A DNA stretch of 64,000 bases, from positions 20,273 through 84,272 of the forward strand of contig JBGAUE010000016.1 in the NCBI GenBank assembly GCA_044228795.1, in the 5' to 3' direction. Positions 51,698 through 60,565 of this stretch are shown piece by piece. The position numbers and the translations under genes were made by a program. The stretch is from M0108 sp044228795 (GTDB lineage: Bacteria; Pseudomonadota; Gammaproteobacteria; Chromatiales; Chromatiaceae). The notes beneath the pieces were generated by a model. The model saw nothing but the letters and a program-made list of their open reading frames with translations. It had not been told where the DNA came from and searched no databases. Position 1 is the first letter of the stretch. Each line of letters opens with the position of its first letter.

Positions 51698-52573
51698 ATG
51701 GGATCGAGTACCCCTCACGGATCTGGCGAGACTGGCGTCATGGCATCCCTTGATCGTCGTCTGGAAGAACCCGGCGACGACATCCTGGTGCGCATTCGTG
51801 GCTTGGTTTTTTCCCGAGGTGGTCGGCGTATCTTTGATAGCGTGGATCTGGATATTCCACGGGGCAAGGTGACGGCGGTCATGGGACCTAGCGGTACCGG
51901 TAAAACCACCTTGCTCAAGCTAATCGGGGGTCAGTTGCGTCCCGACTCTGGCAAGATAGAGGTGGATGGGGAGGATGTTCATGCCCTGTCCAAGGGCGAT
52001 CTCTTTCGCTTGCGGACCCGTATGGGGATGTTGTTCCAGAGTGGGGCGCTCTTGACGGACCTCACGGTCTTTGGCAACGTCGCCTACCCCCTCCGCGAGC
52101 ACACCCGTTTACCTGAGTCCATGATCCGCAAACTGGTCTTAATCAAGCTGGAGGCTGTGGGTCTGCGTGGCGCCCGGGACTTGAATCCCAACGAACTCTC
52201 CGGCGGCATGGCCCGACGCGTGGCTCTGGCCCGGGCTATCGCCCTGGATCCCATGATGATTATGTACGACGAGCCCTTTACGGGACAGGACCCCATCTCT
52301 ATGGGGGTGCTGGTCAAATTGATCCGGCAACTCAACGATGCCAGCCGCCTGACCAGCATCATCGTCTCCCATGACGTGGCGGATACCACGAGCATCGCCG
52401 ACTACCTCTATGTCATCGCCGGTGGCAAGGTAATGGCGCGGGGAACGCCCGCGGAAATTCGGGCTTCGTCCTCCGAGTGGGTGACCCAATTCATGGAGGG
52501 GCTGCCGGATGGGCCTGTCCATTTCCACTATCCGGCACCCGCCCTAGCGACGGACCTCTTGGGGGTCGGCTAG
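51698..52573 (+). CDS. mlaF: Phospholipid transport ATPase MlaF
   Basis: 291-residue ABC ATPase that powers lipid transfer between the membranes with MlaE, MlaD and MlaB. Walker A MGPSGTGKTTLLKLIGGQ, signature NELSGGMARRVALARAI, Walker B MIMYDEPFTGQDP, H-loop IVSHDVADT. Start 51698 has GGGAA upstream; ATG 51740 would shorten it by 14 residues and fits the E. coli length as well. Heads mlaFEDCB-murA. Confidence 0.94.
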   Translation: MGSSTPHGSGETGVMASLDRRLEEPGDDILVRIRGLVFSRGGRRIFDSVDLDIPRGKVTAVMGPSGTGKTTLLKLIGGQLRPDSGKIEVDGEDVHALSKGDLFRLRTRMGMLFQSGALLTDLTVFGNVAYPLREHTRLPESMIRKLVLIKLEAVGLRGARDLNPNELSGGMARRVALARAIALDPMMIMYDEPFTGQDPISMGVLVKLIRQLNDASRLTSIIVSHDVADTTSIADYLYVIAGGKVMARGTPAEIRASSSEWVTQFMEGLPDGPVHFHYPAPALATDLLGVG

Positions 52574-52577
52574 CATC

Positions 52578-53357
52578 ATGCTGGAAGCCCTTGCCCGTCT
52601 CGGCCATCTGGGTCTGCATGCCTTGGCCCGCCTGGGGCGCGGCCACCTACTCCTCCTGGCCATCCTGAGCGGGCTGCCCAGCCTGTTGGCGCGGCCACGC
52701 CTGCTGTTGGACCAGATTCACAATGTCGGGGTCCTCTCAGTCTTGATTATCGTGGTATCGGGGCTCTTCGTGGGCATGGTACTGAGCCTGCAGGGTCACT
52801 ATGTCCTGTCCCAGTTTGGGGCCTCGGAAAGCTTGGGGGTCATGGTTGCGGCCTCGCTGGTCAGGGAATTAGGACCGGTGGTTACGGCCCTTTTGGTCGC
52901 GGGTCGCGCCGGCTCGGCCCTGACCGCCGAGATCGGCCTCATGAAGGCAACAGAACAGTTGTCTGGCTTGGAAATGATGGCGGTCGATCCCATCAAACGC
53001 ATCCTGACCCCGCGCTTTTTTGGCGGCCTCATTGCCATGCCTATGTTGGCGGCGATGTTCAGCGCCGTCGGCGTAATCGGCGGCTATTTCGTGGGTGTGG
53101 GCTTGCTGGGCGTGGATGACGGCGCCTTCTGGAGCCAAATGCAGAGTAAAATCGACTGGCGTGAGGATATCGTCAATGGCGTTATCAAAAGCTTGGTCTT
53201 TGGTTGGGTGGTGACCTGGATCGCCCTTTTCGAGGGCCATGACGCCATCCCCACATCCGAGGGCGTGAGCCGGGCGACCACCCGGACCGTGGTGCATTCC
53301 GCCTTGGCCGTACTCTCCCTGGATTTTGTTCTGACCGCCCTGATGTTCGGAGATTGA
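52578..53357 (+). CDS. mlaE: Phospholipid transport permease MlaE
   Basis: 259 residues, about five transmembrane helices. The coupling-helix region LVRELGPVVTALLVAGRAGSALTAEIGLMKATEQ is the family hallmark, as is the C-terminal VHSALAVLSLDFVLTALMFGD. 4-base gap after mlaF. Confidence 0.95.
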   Translation: MLEALARLGHLGLHALARLGRGHLLLLAILSGLPSLLARPRLLLDQIHNVGVLSVLIIVVSGLFVGMVLSLQGHYVLSQFGASESLGVMVAASLVRELGPVVTALLVAGRAGSALTAEIGLMKATEQLSGLEMMAVDPIKRILTPRFFGGLIAMPMLAAMFSAVGVIGGYFVGVGLLGVDDGAFWSQMQSKIDWREDIVNGVIKSLVFGWVVTWIALFEGHDAIPTSEGVSRATTRTVVHSALAVLSLDFVLTALMFGD

Positions 53358-53360
53358 ACC

Positions 53361-53825
53361 TTGTCCCGTTTGCGCATGATCGAGATTCTGGTGGGTGCCT
53401 TCATGGCGGCCGGCTTCGTTGCCCTCTTCTTTTTGGCCATGAAGGTGAGTAACCTGAGTGCGAATGTTGGCGGCCAAGGTTACCGCCTCAGCGCCCGCTT
53501 TGAGAATGTGGGCAGCCTCAAGGTCCGTGCTCCTGTGGCCGTGGCTGGGGTGCGGGTGGGGCGTGTGGAGGCCATCGACTTCGACAAGGACCGGTATGAG
53601 GCGGTGGTGACTATGCGTATTGACCCGCGCTATGACACCATCCCGGAGGACACCATCGCCAGCATCTTTACGTCCGGCCTGCTCGGTGAACAATATATCG
53701 GGCTCGCCCCGGGCGGTAGCGAGGACTATCTCCGCGATGGCGGCAGCCTGACGCAAACCCAATCGGCCCTGGTCCTGGAACAGATGATCGGGCAATTTCT
53801 CTTTAAAAAGGCAGAGGAAGGTTAA
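53361..53825 (+). CDS. mlaD: MCE-domain protein MlaD
   Basis: 154 residues: N-terminal membrane anchor (ILVGAFMAAGFVALFFLAM) and a single MCE domain (YRLSARFENVGSLKVRAPVAVAGVRVG, ASIFTSGLLGEQYIGLAPGG). Six copies form the ring above MlaE. TTG 53361 is the start: GGAG stands eight bases before it, whereas ATG 53376 has no ribosome site. Confidence 0.92.
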   Translation: MSRLRMIEILVGAFMAAGFVALFFLAMKVSNLSANVGGQGYRLSARFENVGSLKVRAPVAVAGVRVGRVEAIDFDKDRYEAVVTMRIDPRYDTIPEDTIASIFTSGLLGEQYIGLAPGGSEDYLRDGGSLTQTQSALVLEQMIGQFLFKKAEEG

Positions 53826-53828
53826 GTT

Positions 53829-54452
53829 ATGAGGCGTTTTGCTTTGTTAGCGGTCACGCTCCTCCTTGGGCTGGGTTTCCTGGCCAAGATGTCTTGGGCC
53901 TCCTCCTCACCCGACGCGGCGTCTAAATTGGTCCAGGACGTAAGCCAGCGCATGCTTTCAACCCTGGAAAAGCGCCGGGCGGATGTGGAGCGGGACCCCA
54001 GTCTTATTTTTGGACTGGTTGACCAGATTGTCGTCCCTCATTTTGATTTCGATAAAATCACTCAGTCGGCCGTCGGCCAGCATTGGCGCGATGCCAGCTC
54101 CGAACAGCGCAAAGCCCTTGCCAACGGTTTTCGCGAGGTGCTGATCCGCACCTACGCCAAGGCATTGCTGAATTATTCGGGCCAGGACATCCGCTACCTC
54201 CCTGTCAGACCCGGCGAGCGCGAGGCGACGGTAACCGTGCCCACCGAGGTCCGTGAGCGCGGTGGCCCCGTGGTCCCCGTCGACTACCGTATGTACGAAA
54301 AGAATGGCAAGTGGCTCGTTTATGACCTGGTCATAGACAATGTCAGCCTTATTGCCAATTATCGCGGGAGTTTCAACACCGAGATCCGTCGCGATGGCAT
54401 CGATGGCCTCATTCGCCGCCTCGGCCAGATGAACCAGAAGGGCGAGGTGTGA
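53829..54452 (+). CDS. mlaC: Periplasmic phospholipid-binding protein MlaC
   Basis: 207 residues with a signal peptide (FALLAVTLLLGLGFLAKMSWA) and the MlaC/Ttg2D fold: IVVPHFDFDKITQSAVGQHWR, VDYRMYEKNGKWLVYDLVIDNVSLIANYRGSF. Ferries lipid between the outer-membrane MlaA and inner-membrane MlaFEDB. GTGA overlap with mlaB. Confidence 0.93.
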   Translation: MRRFALLAVTLLLGLGFLAKMSWASSSPDAASKLVQDVSQRMLSTLEKRRADVERDPSLIFGLVDQIVVPHFDFDKITQSAVGQHWRDASSEQRKALANGFREVLIRTYAKALLNYSGQDIRYLPVRPGEREATVTVPTEVRERGGPVVPVDYRMYEKNGKWLVYDLVIDNVSLIANYRGSFNTEIRRDGIDGLIRRLGQMNQKGEV

Positions 54453-54766
54453 GCCAGGCCCAGCTCCTGTATCAGGGCCAGTCCCATGGCCTATCCCGTT
54501 ACTCCCTGGTGGGTGTGTTGGATTTCCAAACCGTCCCCAGCCTGTTGCGGGATGGGAACAGGATGCTCGCTGGTGAGGGCCCATTGGATCTGGACTTGGT
54601 TGAGGTGCATGAGGCTAACAGCGCCGGACTCGCGCTACTGCTGGAGTGGATTGATCTCGCGGGCCGCCGCGGACGACCCCTGCGCCTGTATAATCTACCC
54701 GAATCCTTGGTGGACCTCGCAGATCTCGCCAATCTCGGCCCCCTCTTGCCGTTAGCGGATATCTGA
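54449..54766 (+). CDS. mlaB: STAS-domain protein MlaB
   Basis: 105 residues with a single STAS domain: GVLDFQTVPSLLRDG, LDLDLVEVHEANSAGLALLLEW (the conserved Ser region). It binds MlaF and is needed for its activity. Start is GTG, four bases inside mlaC. Confidence 0.88.
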   Translation: MSQAQLLYQGQSHGLSRYSLVGVLDFQTVPSLLRDGNRMLAGEGPLDLDLVEVHEANSAGLALLLEWIDLAGRRGRPLRLYNLPESLVDLADLANLGPLLPLADI

Positions 54767-54909
54767 ATCGGCTTGACAATTCATCCCAGAGTCTGGCGAT
54801 TATAGTCGCCAAAGCGCCACCCGGAGGCCGGGCCCCGGCCCGATTCCCTGCCACTGGCACCATTTTCTCGGGCCTTTCCCCACCACATCTTGCCTGATTT
54901 TTATTTTTG

Positions 54910-56166
54910 ATGGATAAACTCCTTATTCGGGGCGGCGAGCGGCTTGATGGCGAGGTTCACATCGCCGGGGCTAAGAATGCCGCCCTGCCCATCCTGGCCG
55001 GCACCCTACTCGCCGAGGGCCAGGTGCATCTTTCCAATGTGCCCCACCTGCGCGATATCACCACCACCCTGGAATTGCTGGGCCGCATGGGGGTGGCCTT
55101 CACCCTGGGCGAGCGCATGGCCGTCCATTCCGATGCCAACCAGGTCAACCACTTTTCCGCCCCCTACGAGCTGGTACGGACCATGCGCGCCTCCATCCTG
55201 GTGCTGGGGCCCCTGCTGGCCCGCTTCGGCCAGGCCGAAGTCTCCCTGCCGGGCGGCTGCGCCATCGGCGCCCGGCCGGTGAATCTGCACATCGAGGGTC
55301 TGCGGGCCATGGGCGCTGAGATTAGCGTCGAACAGGGCTATATCAAGGCGCGGGCCAAACGCCTACGGGGTACCCGCCTGAACCTGGAACTGGTCACGGT
55401 CACCGGGACCGAAAACCTGATGATGGCGGCAACTCTGGCCCAGGGCGAAACCCTGATCGAGAACGCCGCCCGCGAGCCAGAGGTCGTGGACCTGGCGGAT
55501 TTCCTGATCGGTATGGGGGCCCGTATCGAGGGTGCCGGCACGGACCACATCCATATCCAGGGCGTAGACCGCCTGGTGGGCGCCAGCCATGCCATCCTGC
55601 CAGATCGCATCGAGGCCGGGACCTTTCTGGTGGCGGCGGCCATTACGGGGGGGCGGGTGGTGACGCGGGACATGCGCCCGGATCTCCTGGATGCCGTCCT
55701 CGGCAAGTTGCGGGAGGCCGGGGGTGAGATTGAGACGGGTTCTGACTGGATCAGCCTCGACATGCGGGGGCGCCGCCCCAGCGCCGTCAATGTCCATACT
55801 GCCCCCCATCCGGCCTTTCCTACCGATATGCAAGCCCAGTTCTGCGCCCTTAACAGCATCGCCGAGGGCGTTGCCACCATCACCGAGAACGTCTTCGAGA
55901 ACCGCTTCATGCATATCCCCGAACTGCAGCGTATGGGGGCGGATATCGCCCTGGAGGGCCATATCGCTATCTGCCGCGGGGTCCCTCGTCTGACCGCCGC
56001 CCCGGTCATGGCCACGGACCTGCGCGCCTCTGCTGGACTGGTTCTGGCGGGGCTCGTGGCTGAGGGCGAGACCCTTATTGACCGCATCTATCACCTCGAC
56101 CGTGGCTATGACAACATCGAGGAGAAGCTGTCGGGCCTGGGCGCGAGCATAAGGCGCGTCCACTGA
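54910..56166 (+). CDS. murA: UDP-N-acetylglucosamine 1-carboxyvinyltransferase MurA
   Basis: 418 residues, first committed enzyme of peptidoglycan synthesis. Opening DKLLIRGGERLDGEVHIAGAKNAALP, active-site cysteine in LPGGCAIGARPVNLHI (a fosfomycin-sensitive Cys type), and PTDMQAQF. ATG 54910 is used rather than the TTG immediately before it. The 143-base gap before it contains TTGACA (54773) and TATAGT (54801), but their 22-base spacing is too long for a sure promoter. An ibaG/bolA gene often found here is absent. Confidence 0.96.
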   Translation: MDKLLIRGGERLDGEVHIAGAKNAALPILAGTLLAEGQVHLSNVPHLRDITTTLELLGRMGVAFTLGERMAVHSDANQVNHFSAPYELVRTMRASILVLGPLLARFGQAEVSLPGGCAIGARPVNLHIEGLRAMGAEISVEQGYIKARAKRLRGTRLNLELVTVTGTENLMMAATLAQGETLIENAAREPEVVDLADFLIGMGARIEGAGTDHIHIQGVDRLVGASHAILPDRIEAGTFLVAAAITGGRVVTRDMRPDLLDAVLGKLREAGGEIETGSDWISLDMRGRRPSAVNVHTAPHPAFPTDMQAQFCALNSIAEGVATITENVFENRFMHIPELQRMGADIALEGHIAICRGVPRLTAAPVMATDLRASAGLVLAGLVAEGETLIDRIYHLDRGYDNIEEKLSGLGASIRRVH

Positions 56167-56182
56167 TCGCGGAGCCCAGATC

Positions 56183-56848
56183 ATGGCCTTTGCGGCCCCT
56201 CTCACCATCGCCCTTTCCAAGGGCCGGATCTTCAAGGAGACCCTGCCCCTCCTGGCCCATGCGGGTATCCAGCCCCTGGATGACCCCGAGACTAGCCGCA
56301 AGCTCATTCTGGATACGACCCAAGCCCGGGTGAAACTGGTCATCATCCGCGCCAGCGATGTTCCGACCTATGTTCAGTATGGCGCCGCCGATGTGGGGGT
56401 AGCTGGGAAGGACGTGCTGTTGGAACATGGCGGCGATGGTCTTTACGAACCCCTGGATCTGCGTATCGCCCGCTGCCGTATGATGGTGGCGGGGATTCCC
56501 GAGGCGGCGCTAACCTCCGGGAGCGGACGTTTGCGTATCGCCACCAAATACGTCAAATGCGCCGAACGCCATTTCGCCGCCAAGGGCCAGCAGGTGGAGG
56601 TCATCAAGTTGTATGGCTCCATGGAGTTGGCCCCCCTGGTGGGGCTGGCGGACCTGATTGTCGATCTGGTCGAGAGCGGTAATACCCTCAAGGCCAACGG
56701 CCTGCTCCCCTTGGAACATATTGCCCATATCAGCTCCCGCCTCGTGGTTAACAAGGCTGCCTGGAAGATGAAACATGCCGCCGTCATGGCCCTCCTGGGC
56801 GTCCTGCGCGAGGCCGTGGCCCGGCGCCAGGCTAGCCAACATGCTTAG
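56183..56848 (+). CDS. hisG: ATP phosphoribosyltransferase HisG, short form
   Basis: 221 residues. First step of histidine synthesis. ALSKGRIFKETLPLLAHAG, DVGVAGKDVLLE, and the PRPP loop VELVESGNTLKANGL-like segment (DLVESGNTLKANGL). The C-terminal regulatory ACT-like domain is missing, as in all short-form enzymes, so a HisZ subunit, not in this window, is expected. GGAG precedes the ATG. Confidence 0.95.
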   Translation: MAFAAPLTIALSKGRIFKETLPLLAHAGIQPLDDPETSRKLILDTTQARVKLVIIRASDVPTYVQYGAADVGVAGKDVLLEHGGDGLYEPLDLRIARCRMMVAGIPEAALTSGSGRLRIATKYVKCAERHFAAKGQQVEVIKLYGSMELAPLVGLADLIVDLVESGNTLKANGLLPLEHIAHISSRLVVNKAAWKMKHAAVMALLGVLREAVARRQASQHA

Positions 56849-56859
56849 AGATTAGGATC

Positions 56860-58170
56860 ATGACCGACATGCTTAGACTCTCCACCGCCGACGAGGATTT
56901 TTCCGAACGGCTCCAAGCGCTGCTCGCCTGGGAGTCCGTCTCTGATGCCCAGGTCCGTGGGACCGTGGATGCTATTATCCTCGACCTGCGGGAGCGTGGC
57001 GACGCGGCCCTGCTGGACTACACCCGTCGTTTCGATCATTGGCAGCCCGCAACCACAGCGGATCTGGAGATTCCCCAGACGCGCCTGGTACAGGCCTGGC
57101 AGGCCATCCCGGCCGACCAGCAGATCGCCCTGAGACTGGCCGCGGAGCGTATCCGCGCTTATGCCGACTACCAGGCTATAACCGGCTGGAGTTATGTCGA
57201 GGATGATGGCACCCTCCTTGGCCAGAAGGTTACGCCCCTGGACCGGGTCGGGCTCTATGTACCGGGTGGCAAGGCGGCCTATCCCTCCTCGGTGCTGATG
57301 AATGCCATCCCCGCCAAGGTGGCGGGGGTTCCGGAGCTCATCATGGTGGTCCCCACCCCCGCCGGCGAGCTTAACGAACTGGTCCTGGCGGCGGCCCATG
57401 TTGCCGGCGTCGATCGGGTTTTCGCCATTGGCGGCGCCCAGGCGGTGGCCGCCCTCGCCTATGGCACCGAGACTGTGCCGGCAGTTGACAAGATCGTGGG
57501 TCCAGGAAATATCTATGTCGCCACCGCCAAGCGAGCCGTCTTCGGCCAAGTTGGCATCGACATGGTCGCCGGACCCTCCGAGATTCTCATCCTGTGCGAT
57601 GGCGGCACGGCTCCGGAGTGGATCGCCATGGATCTCTTTTCCCAGGCCGAGCACGACGAGGATGCCCAGTCGATCCTCATCGCCTGGGATTCGCACTTTC
57701 TCGACCGGGTGGCGGCGGCTATCGACCAATTGCTACCGAGCATGGAGCGGCACGCTATCATCGCCGCCGCCCTAGGCGCCCGCGGCGCCCTCATTCTGGC
57801 GCGGGACCTGGACGAGGCCGTGGAGGTCGCCAACCAGATCGCCCCCGAGCACCTGGAACTCTCCGTTGCCGACCCCGAGAATCTCATCAGTCGCATCCGT
57901 CACGCAGGCGCCATCTTCATGGGTCGCCACACCGCAGAGGCACTGGGAGACTACTGCGCCGGGCCCAATCATGTCCTCCCCACCTCCCGCACCGCCCGCT
58001 TCTCCTCGCCTCTGGGGGTTTATGACTTTCAGAAGCGCTCCAGCCTCATCATGGCCTCCGCAACCGGCGCCGCCACCCTGGCCCGCACTGCCTCGGTGCT
58101 GGCGCGGGGCGAGGGGCTGACTGCCCATGCCCGGTCGGCGGAGTATCGGGGGCAGGGCCCCAGGTCCTAG
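56860..58170 (+). CDS. hisD: Histidinol dehydrogenase HisD
   Basis: 436 residues, zinc enzyme oxidising histidinol to histidine in two steps. VGLYVPGGKAAYPSSVLMN, AIGGAQAVAALAYGTETVP, VGPGNIYVATAKR, AGPSEILILCDG, SQAEHDEDAQ and the catalytic Glu-His in IAPEHLEL. Lies between hisG and hisC with short gaps. Confidence 0.96.
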   Translation: MTDMLRLSTADEDFSERLQALLAWESVSDAQVRGTVDAIILDLRERGDAALLDYTRRFDHWQPATTADLEIPQTRLVQAWQAIPADQQIALRLAAERIRAYADYQAITGWSYVEDDGTLLGQKVTPLDRVGLYVPGGKAAYPSSVLMNAIPAKVAGVPELIMVVPTPAGELNELVLAAAHVAGVDRVFAIGGAQAVAALAYGTETVPAVDKIVGPGNIYVATAKRAVFGQVGIDMVAGPSEILILCDGGTAPEWIAMDLFSQAEHDEDAQSILIAWDSHFLDRVAAAIDQLLPSMERHAIIAAALGARGALILARDLDEAVEVANQIAPEHLELSVADPENLISRIRHAGAIFMGRHTAEALGDYCAGPNHVLPTSRTARFSSPLGVYDFQKRSSLIMASATGAATLARTASVLARGEGLTAHARSAEYRGQGPRS

Positions 58171-58187
58171 GGCCGGGGACTAAACCG

Positions 58188-59264
58188 ATGCAGCACCTTA
58201 TCGAACGTCTGGTCCGCCCCGAAATTCTGGCGCTGACGGCCTATCATGTCCCCGATGCCGCGGGTCTCATCAAGCTGGATGCCATGGAGAACCCCTACGG
58301 ACTGCCGGAGGGTTTGCGTCAGGCCTGGCTGGAGCAATTGGCGGTCGTGGACGTCAACCGCTATCCCGATCCCCAGGGCACTCGGTTGCGTGAGGCCTTG
58401 CGGGCAGCCTTGCAGATACCGGCGGACATGGCGATCCTCCTCGGCAACGGCTCGGACGAGATCATCCAGATGCTGTGTCTGACTCTGGCCCAGCCCGGCC
58501 TCAAGGTGTTATCCGTGGATCCGGGTTTCGTCATGTTCCGCCTGATCGCCCGCTTTGCGGGGATGGAGTATGTGGGCGTGCCCCTGCGGGCGGGTGACTT
58601 TGCCCTGGACAAGGAGGCTGTTCTGGCGGCCCTGGCACGGGAGCGTCCGGTCCTGACCTTTTTGGCCTATCCCAACAACCCCACGGGCAACCTTTTTGAG
58701 GCTGAGGCCCTGGCTGAGATCATCGCCGCCGCACCCGGTCTGGTGGTGGTGGACGAGGCCTATGCCCCCTTCACCGATGCCAGCTTCATGGAGCGTCTGG
58801 GGGACTGGCCCAATCTCCTGGTGATGCGCACCCTCTCCAAGATGGGCTTGGCGGGGTTGCGGCTGGGCCTGCTGGCGGGTCCCCCCGCCTGGCTGGATCA
58901 GATTGATAAGACCCGGTTGCCCTATAACATCAATGTGCTGACCCAGGTGAGCGCTGCCTTTGTTCTCGGCCACAAGGCCCGCTTTGACGAACAGACCCAG
59001 ATCATTCGCCAGGAACGTCAGCGCCTGTTCGACGCCTTGGCCGCCCTGCCAGGCCTACACCCCTATCCCAGCCAGGCCAACTTCATTCTGACGCGGGTGG
59101 CCTTAGGGCGCGCCGATGCGCTGTTTCAAGCCCTCAAGGCCAAGGGCATCCTGATCAAGAACCTCAACGGGGCCCACCCCTCGCTCGCTGATTGCCTTCG
59201 TGTCACGGTGGGGACCCCCGAGGAAAACGACATATTTCTCGCCACTCTCCGGGCCTCTCTCTAG
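58188..59264 (+). CDS. hisC: Histidinol-phosphate aminotransferase HisC
   Basis: 358 residues, PLP aminotransferase. KLDAMENPYGLP, FLAYPNNPTGNLF, VVVDEAYAPF, and the PLP lysine in LSKMGLAGLRLG. Ends the murA-hisGDC row. The remaining his genes are elsewhere. Confidence 0.95.
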   Translation: MQHLIERLVRPEILALTAYHVPDAAGLIKLDAMENPYGLPEGLRQAWLEQLAVVDVNRYPDPQGTRLREALRAALQIPADMAILLGNGSDEIIQMLCLTLAQPGLKVLSVDPGFVMFRLIARFAGMEYVGVPLRAGDFALDKEAVLAALARERPVLTFLAYPNNPTGNLFEAEALAEIIAAAPGLVVVDEAYAPFTDASFMERLGDWPNLLVMRTLSKMGLAGLRLGLLAGPPAWLDQIDKTRLPYNINVLTQVSAAFVLGHKARFDEQTQIIRQERQRLFDALAALPGLHPYPSQANFILTRVALGRADALFQALKAKGILIKNLNGAHPSLADCLRVTVGTPEENDIFLATLRASL

Positions 59265-59385
59265 CCCGGATCAGCCGAATCAGATCACTTCCCAGGGCTT
59301 CACCGCCTACTGCACAGCCCATAAGGCAGTCGAGGGTGGTGCGCTGGTGCCACCCGCCAAGATTCCCAACCCCCAGAAATGCAGA

Positions 59386-59425
59386 AGGCCCCGGTCTCCA
59401 CCTTAGATGCTGGAGACTGGGGCCT
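59386..59425. terminator. Strong hairpin between hisC and phaC
   Basis: A 15-bp stem (AGGCCCCGGTCTCCA / TGGAGACTGGGGCCT with one G-T wobble) and a ten-base loop. No long T run follows on the plus strand; on the minus strand a T-rich stretch is short. It lies in the gap between convergent hisC and phaC and probably stops transcripts from both sides. The rest of that gap (59265-59471) holds nothing recognisable. Confidence 0.65.
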
Positions 59426-59471
59426 GCCTAGGCCAGGGCCTTACCATCGAGATTATTAGATCAGGCTAAGC

Positions 59472-60542
59472 TCAGGAGCGTTCGTTCAGCCAACTGCCGA
59501 TAGCGGGCGTAACTTCCTTTTGGGCCTTACCGCTGACGTAGATACCGATGTGGCCGCCGGGGAAGGCCAGTTCTGTGTAGTCCTTGCTACCGGTCCGGCC
59601 CGCGAGGGCCCGGGAGGCGTCCGGGGGCACCAGGTGGTCCTGCAGCGCATAGATGTTCAGCACGGGGCAGGTGATGTTGGACAGGGAAATTTCATGGTCG
59701 CCGATCTGCAGGCCGCCGTTGATGAGCTTGTTCTGTTGGAAAAAGTCCTTGGCGAACTGGCGGAAGGTTTCGCCAGCCTGGTCCGGGCTGTCAAAAATCC
59801 ATTTTTCCATACGCAGGAAGTTCTTGATTTTCGCCGGGTCGTCCAGGACATCGACCATGTTGACATACTTCTGGCCAGTAAGGCTGAAGGGCTTCAACGA
59901 CAGGAAGGACCAATTGAGGATCTCGCCCGGGACATTGCCCATGGTGTCAATGGCCAGGTCGATGTCGATGTTCTGGACCCAGGCCGACAGCAGGTTGTCC
60001 GGGGTCTTGAAGTCCACCGGGGTGACCATGACCACCAGGTTGCGGACCTTCTCCGGGTGCATGGAACTGTAGCAGAGGCTAAAGGCCCCACCCTGGCAGA
60101 TGCCAAGGATGTTGATGGCTTCCAAGCCGTGGCTCTCGCGAATGTAATCGACGCAGTTGTCGAGGTAATTGTTGAGATAGTCGTCGATGGTCAGGGCGCG
60201 GTCGGCATGATCCGGGTAGCCCCAATCGACAAGATAGACATCCTGACCCGTAGCCAGAAGGCCCTTGATGGTGGACCTGTCCTCCTGAATGTCCGCCATG
60301 TAGGGCCGGTTGACCAGGGCATAGACGATCAGAAGGGGTACGGGATTGCGCTTGACCCCCTCGGGGGCGCGGTAGCGGTACAGCACCAGTTTATCTTCCT
60401 GGTACACGGGATCGCGGGGGCTGACGCCGGTGTCGATCTTGTCGGCGTTCAGCAGGTTCTCCATGCCCTTACCCAGTTTGCGGCTGAAGTCGAGCATCTC
60501 CTCGGAGAGTCTGTCGGGACGTATGTCAATAGGCAGCATCAT
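59472..60542 (-). CDS. phaC: Class III polyhydroxyalkanoate synthase subunit PhaC
   Basis: 356 residues; polymerises 3-hydroxybutyryl-CoA on the granule surface with PhaE. Lipase-like box NILGICQGGAFSL (catalytic Cys149 counting from the first ATG), Asp in ALQDHLVPP, His in FPGGHIGIYVSGK. The opening PIDIRPDRLSEEMLDFSRKLG is as I recall it in Allochromatium PhaC. Length about 355 marks class III (class I is about 590). ATG 60542 or the next ATG 60539; GGAGGAG stands just upstream. Follows phaE by 23 bases. Confidence 0.96.
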   Translation of the reverse strand: MMLPIDIRPDRLSEEMLDFSRKLGKGMENLLNADKIDTGVSPRDPVYQEDKLVLYRYRAPEGVKRNPVPLLIVYALVNRPYMADIQEDRSTIKGLLATGQDVYLVDWGYPDHADRALTIDDYLNNYLDNCVDYIRESHGLEAINILGICQGGAFSLCYSSMHPEKVRNLVVMVTPVDFKTPDNLLSAWVQNIDIDLAIDTMGNVPGEILNWSFLSLKPFSLTGQKYVNMVDVLDDPAKIKNFLRMEKWIFDSPDQAGETFRQFAKDFFQQNKLINGGLQIGDHEISLSNITCPVLNIYALQDHLVPPDASRALAGRTGSKDYTELAFPGGHIGIYVSGKAQKEVTPAIGSWLNERS

Positions 60543-60565
60543 TTTTTGGTCTCCTCCGGGGCTCA

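Noticed and set aside
54773..54806. murA promoter TTGACA...TATAGT
   Set aside because: The 22-base spacer is too long for a normal sigma-70 promoter.
55363..56346. Long antisense frame over murA-hisG
   Set aside because: Same explanation: shadow of strongly coding plus-strand genes.
56183..56848. Truncated hisG
   Set aside because: The length is right for the short-form enzyme that works with HisZ.
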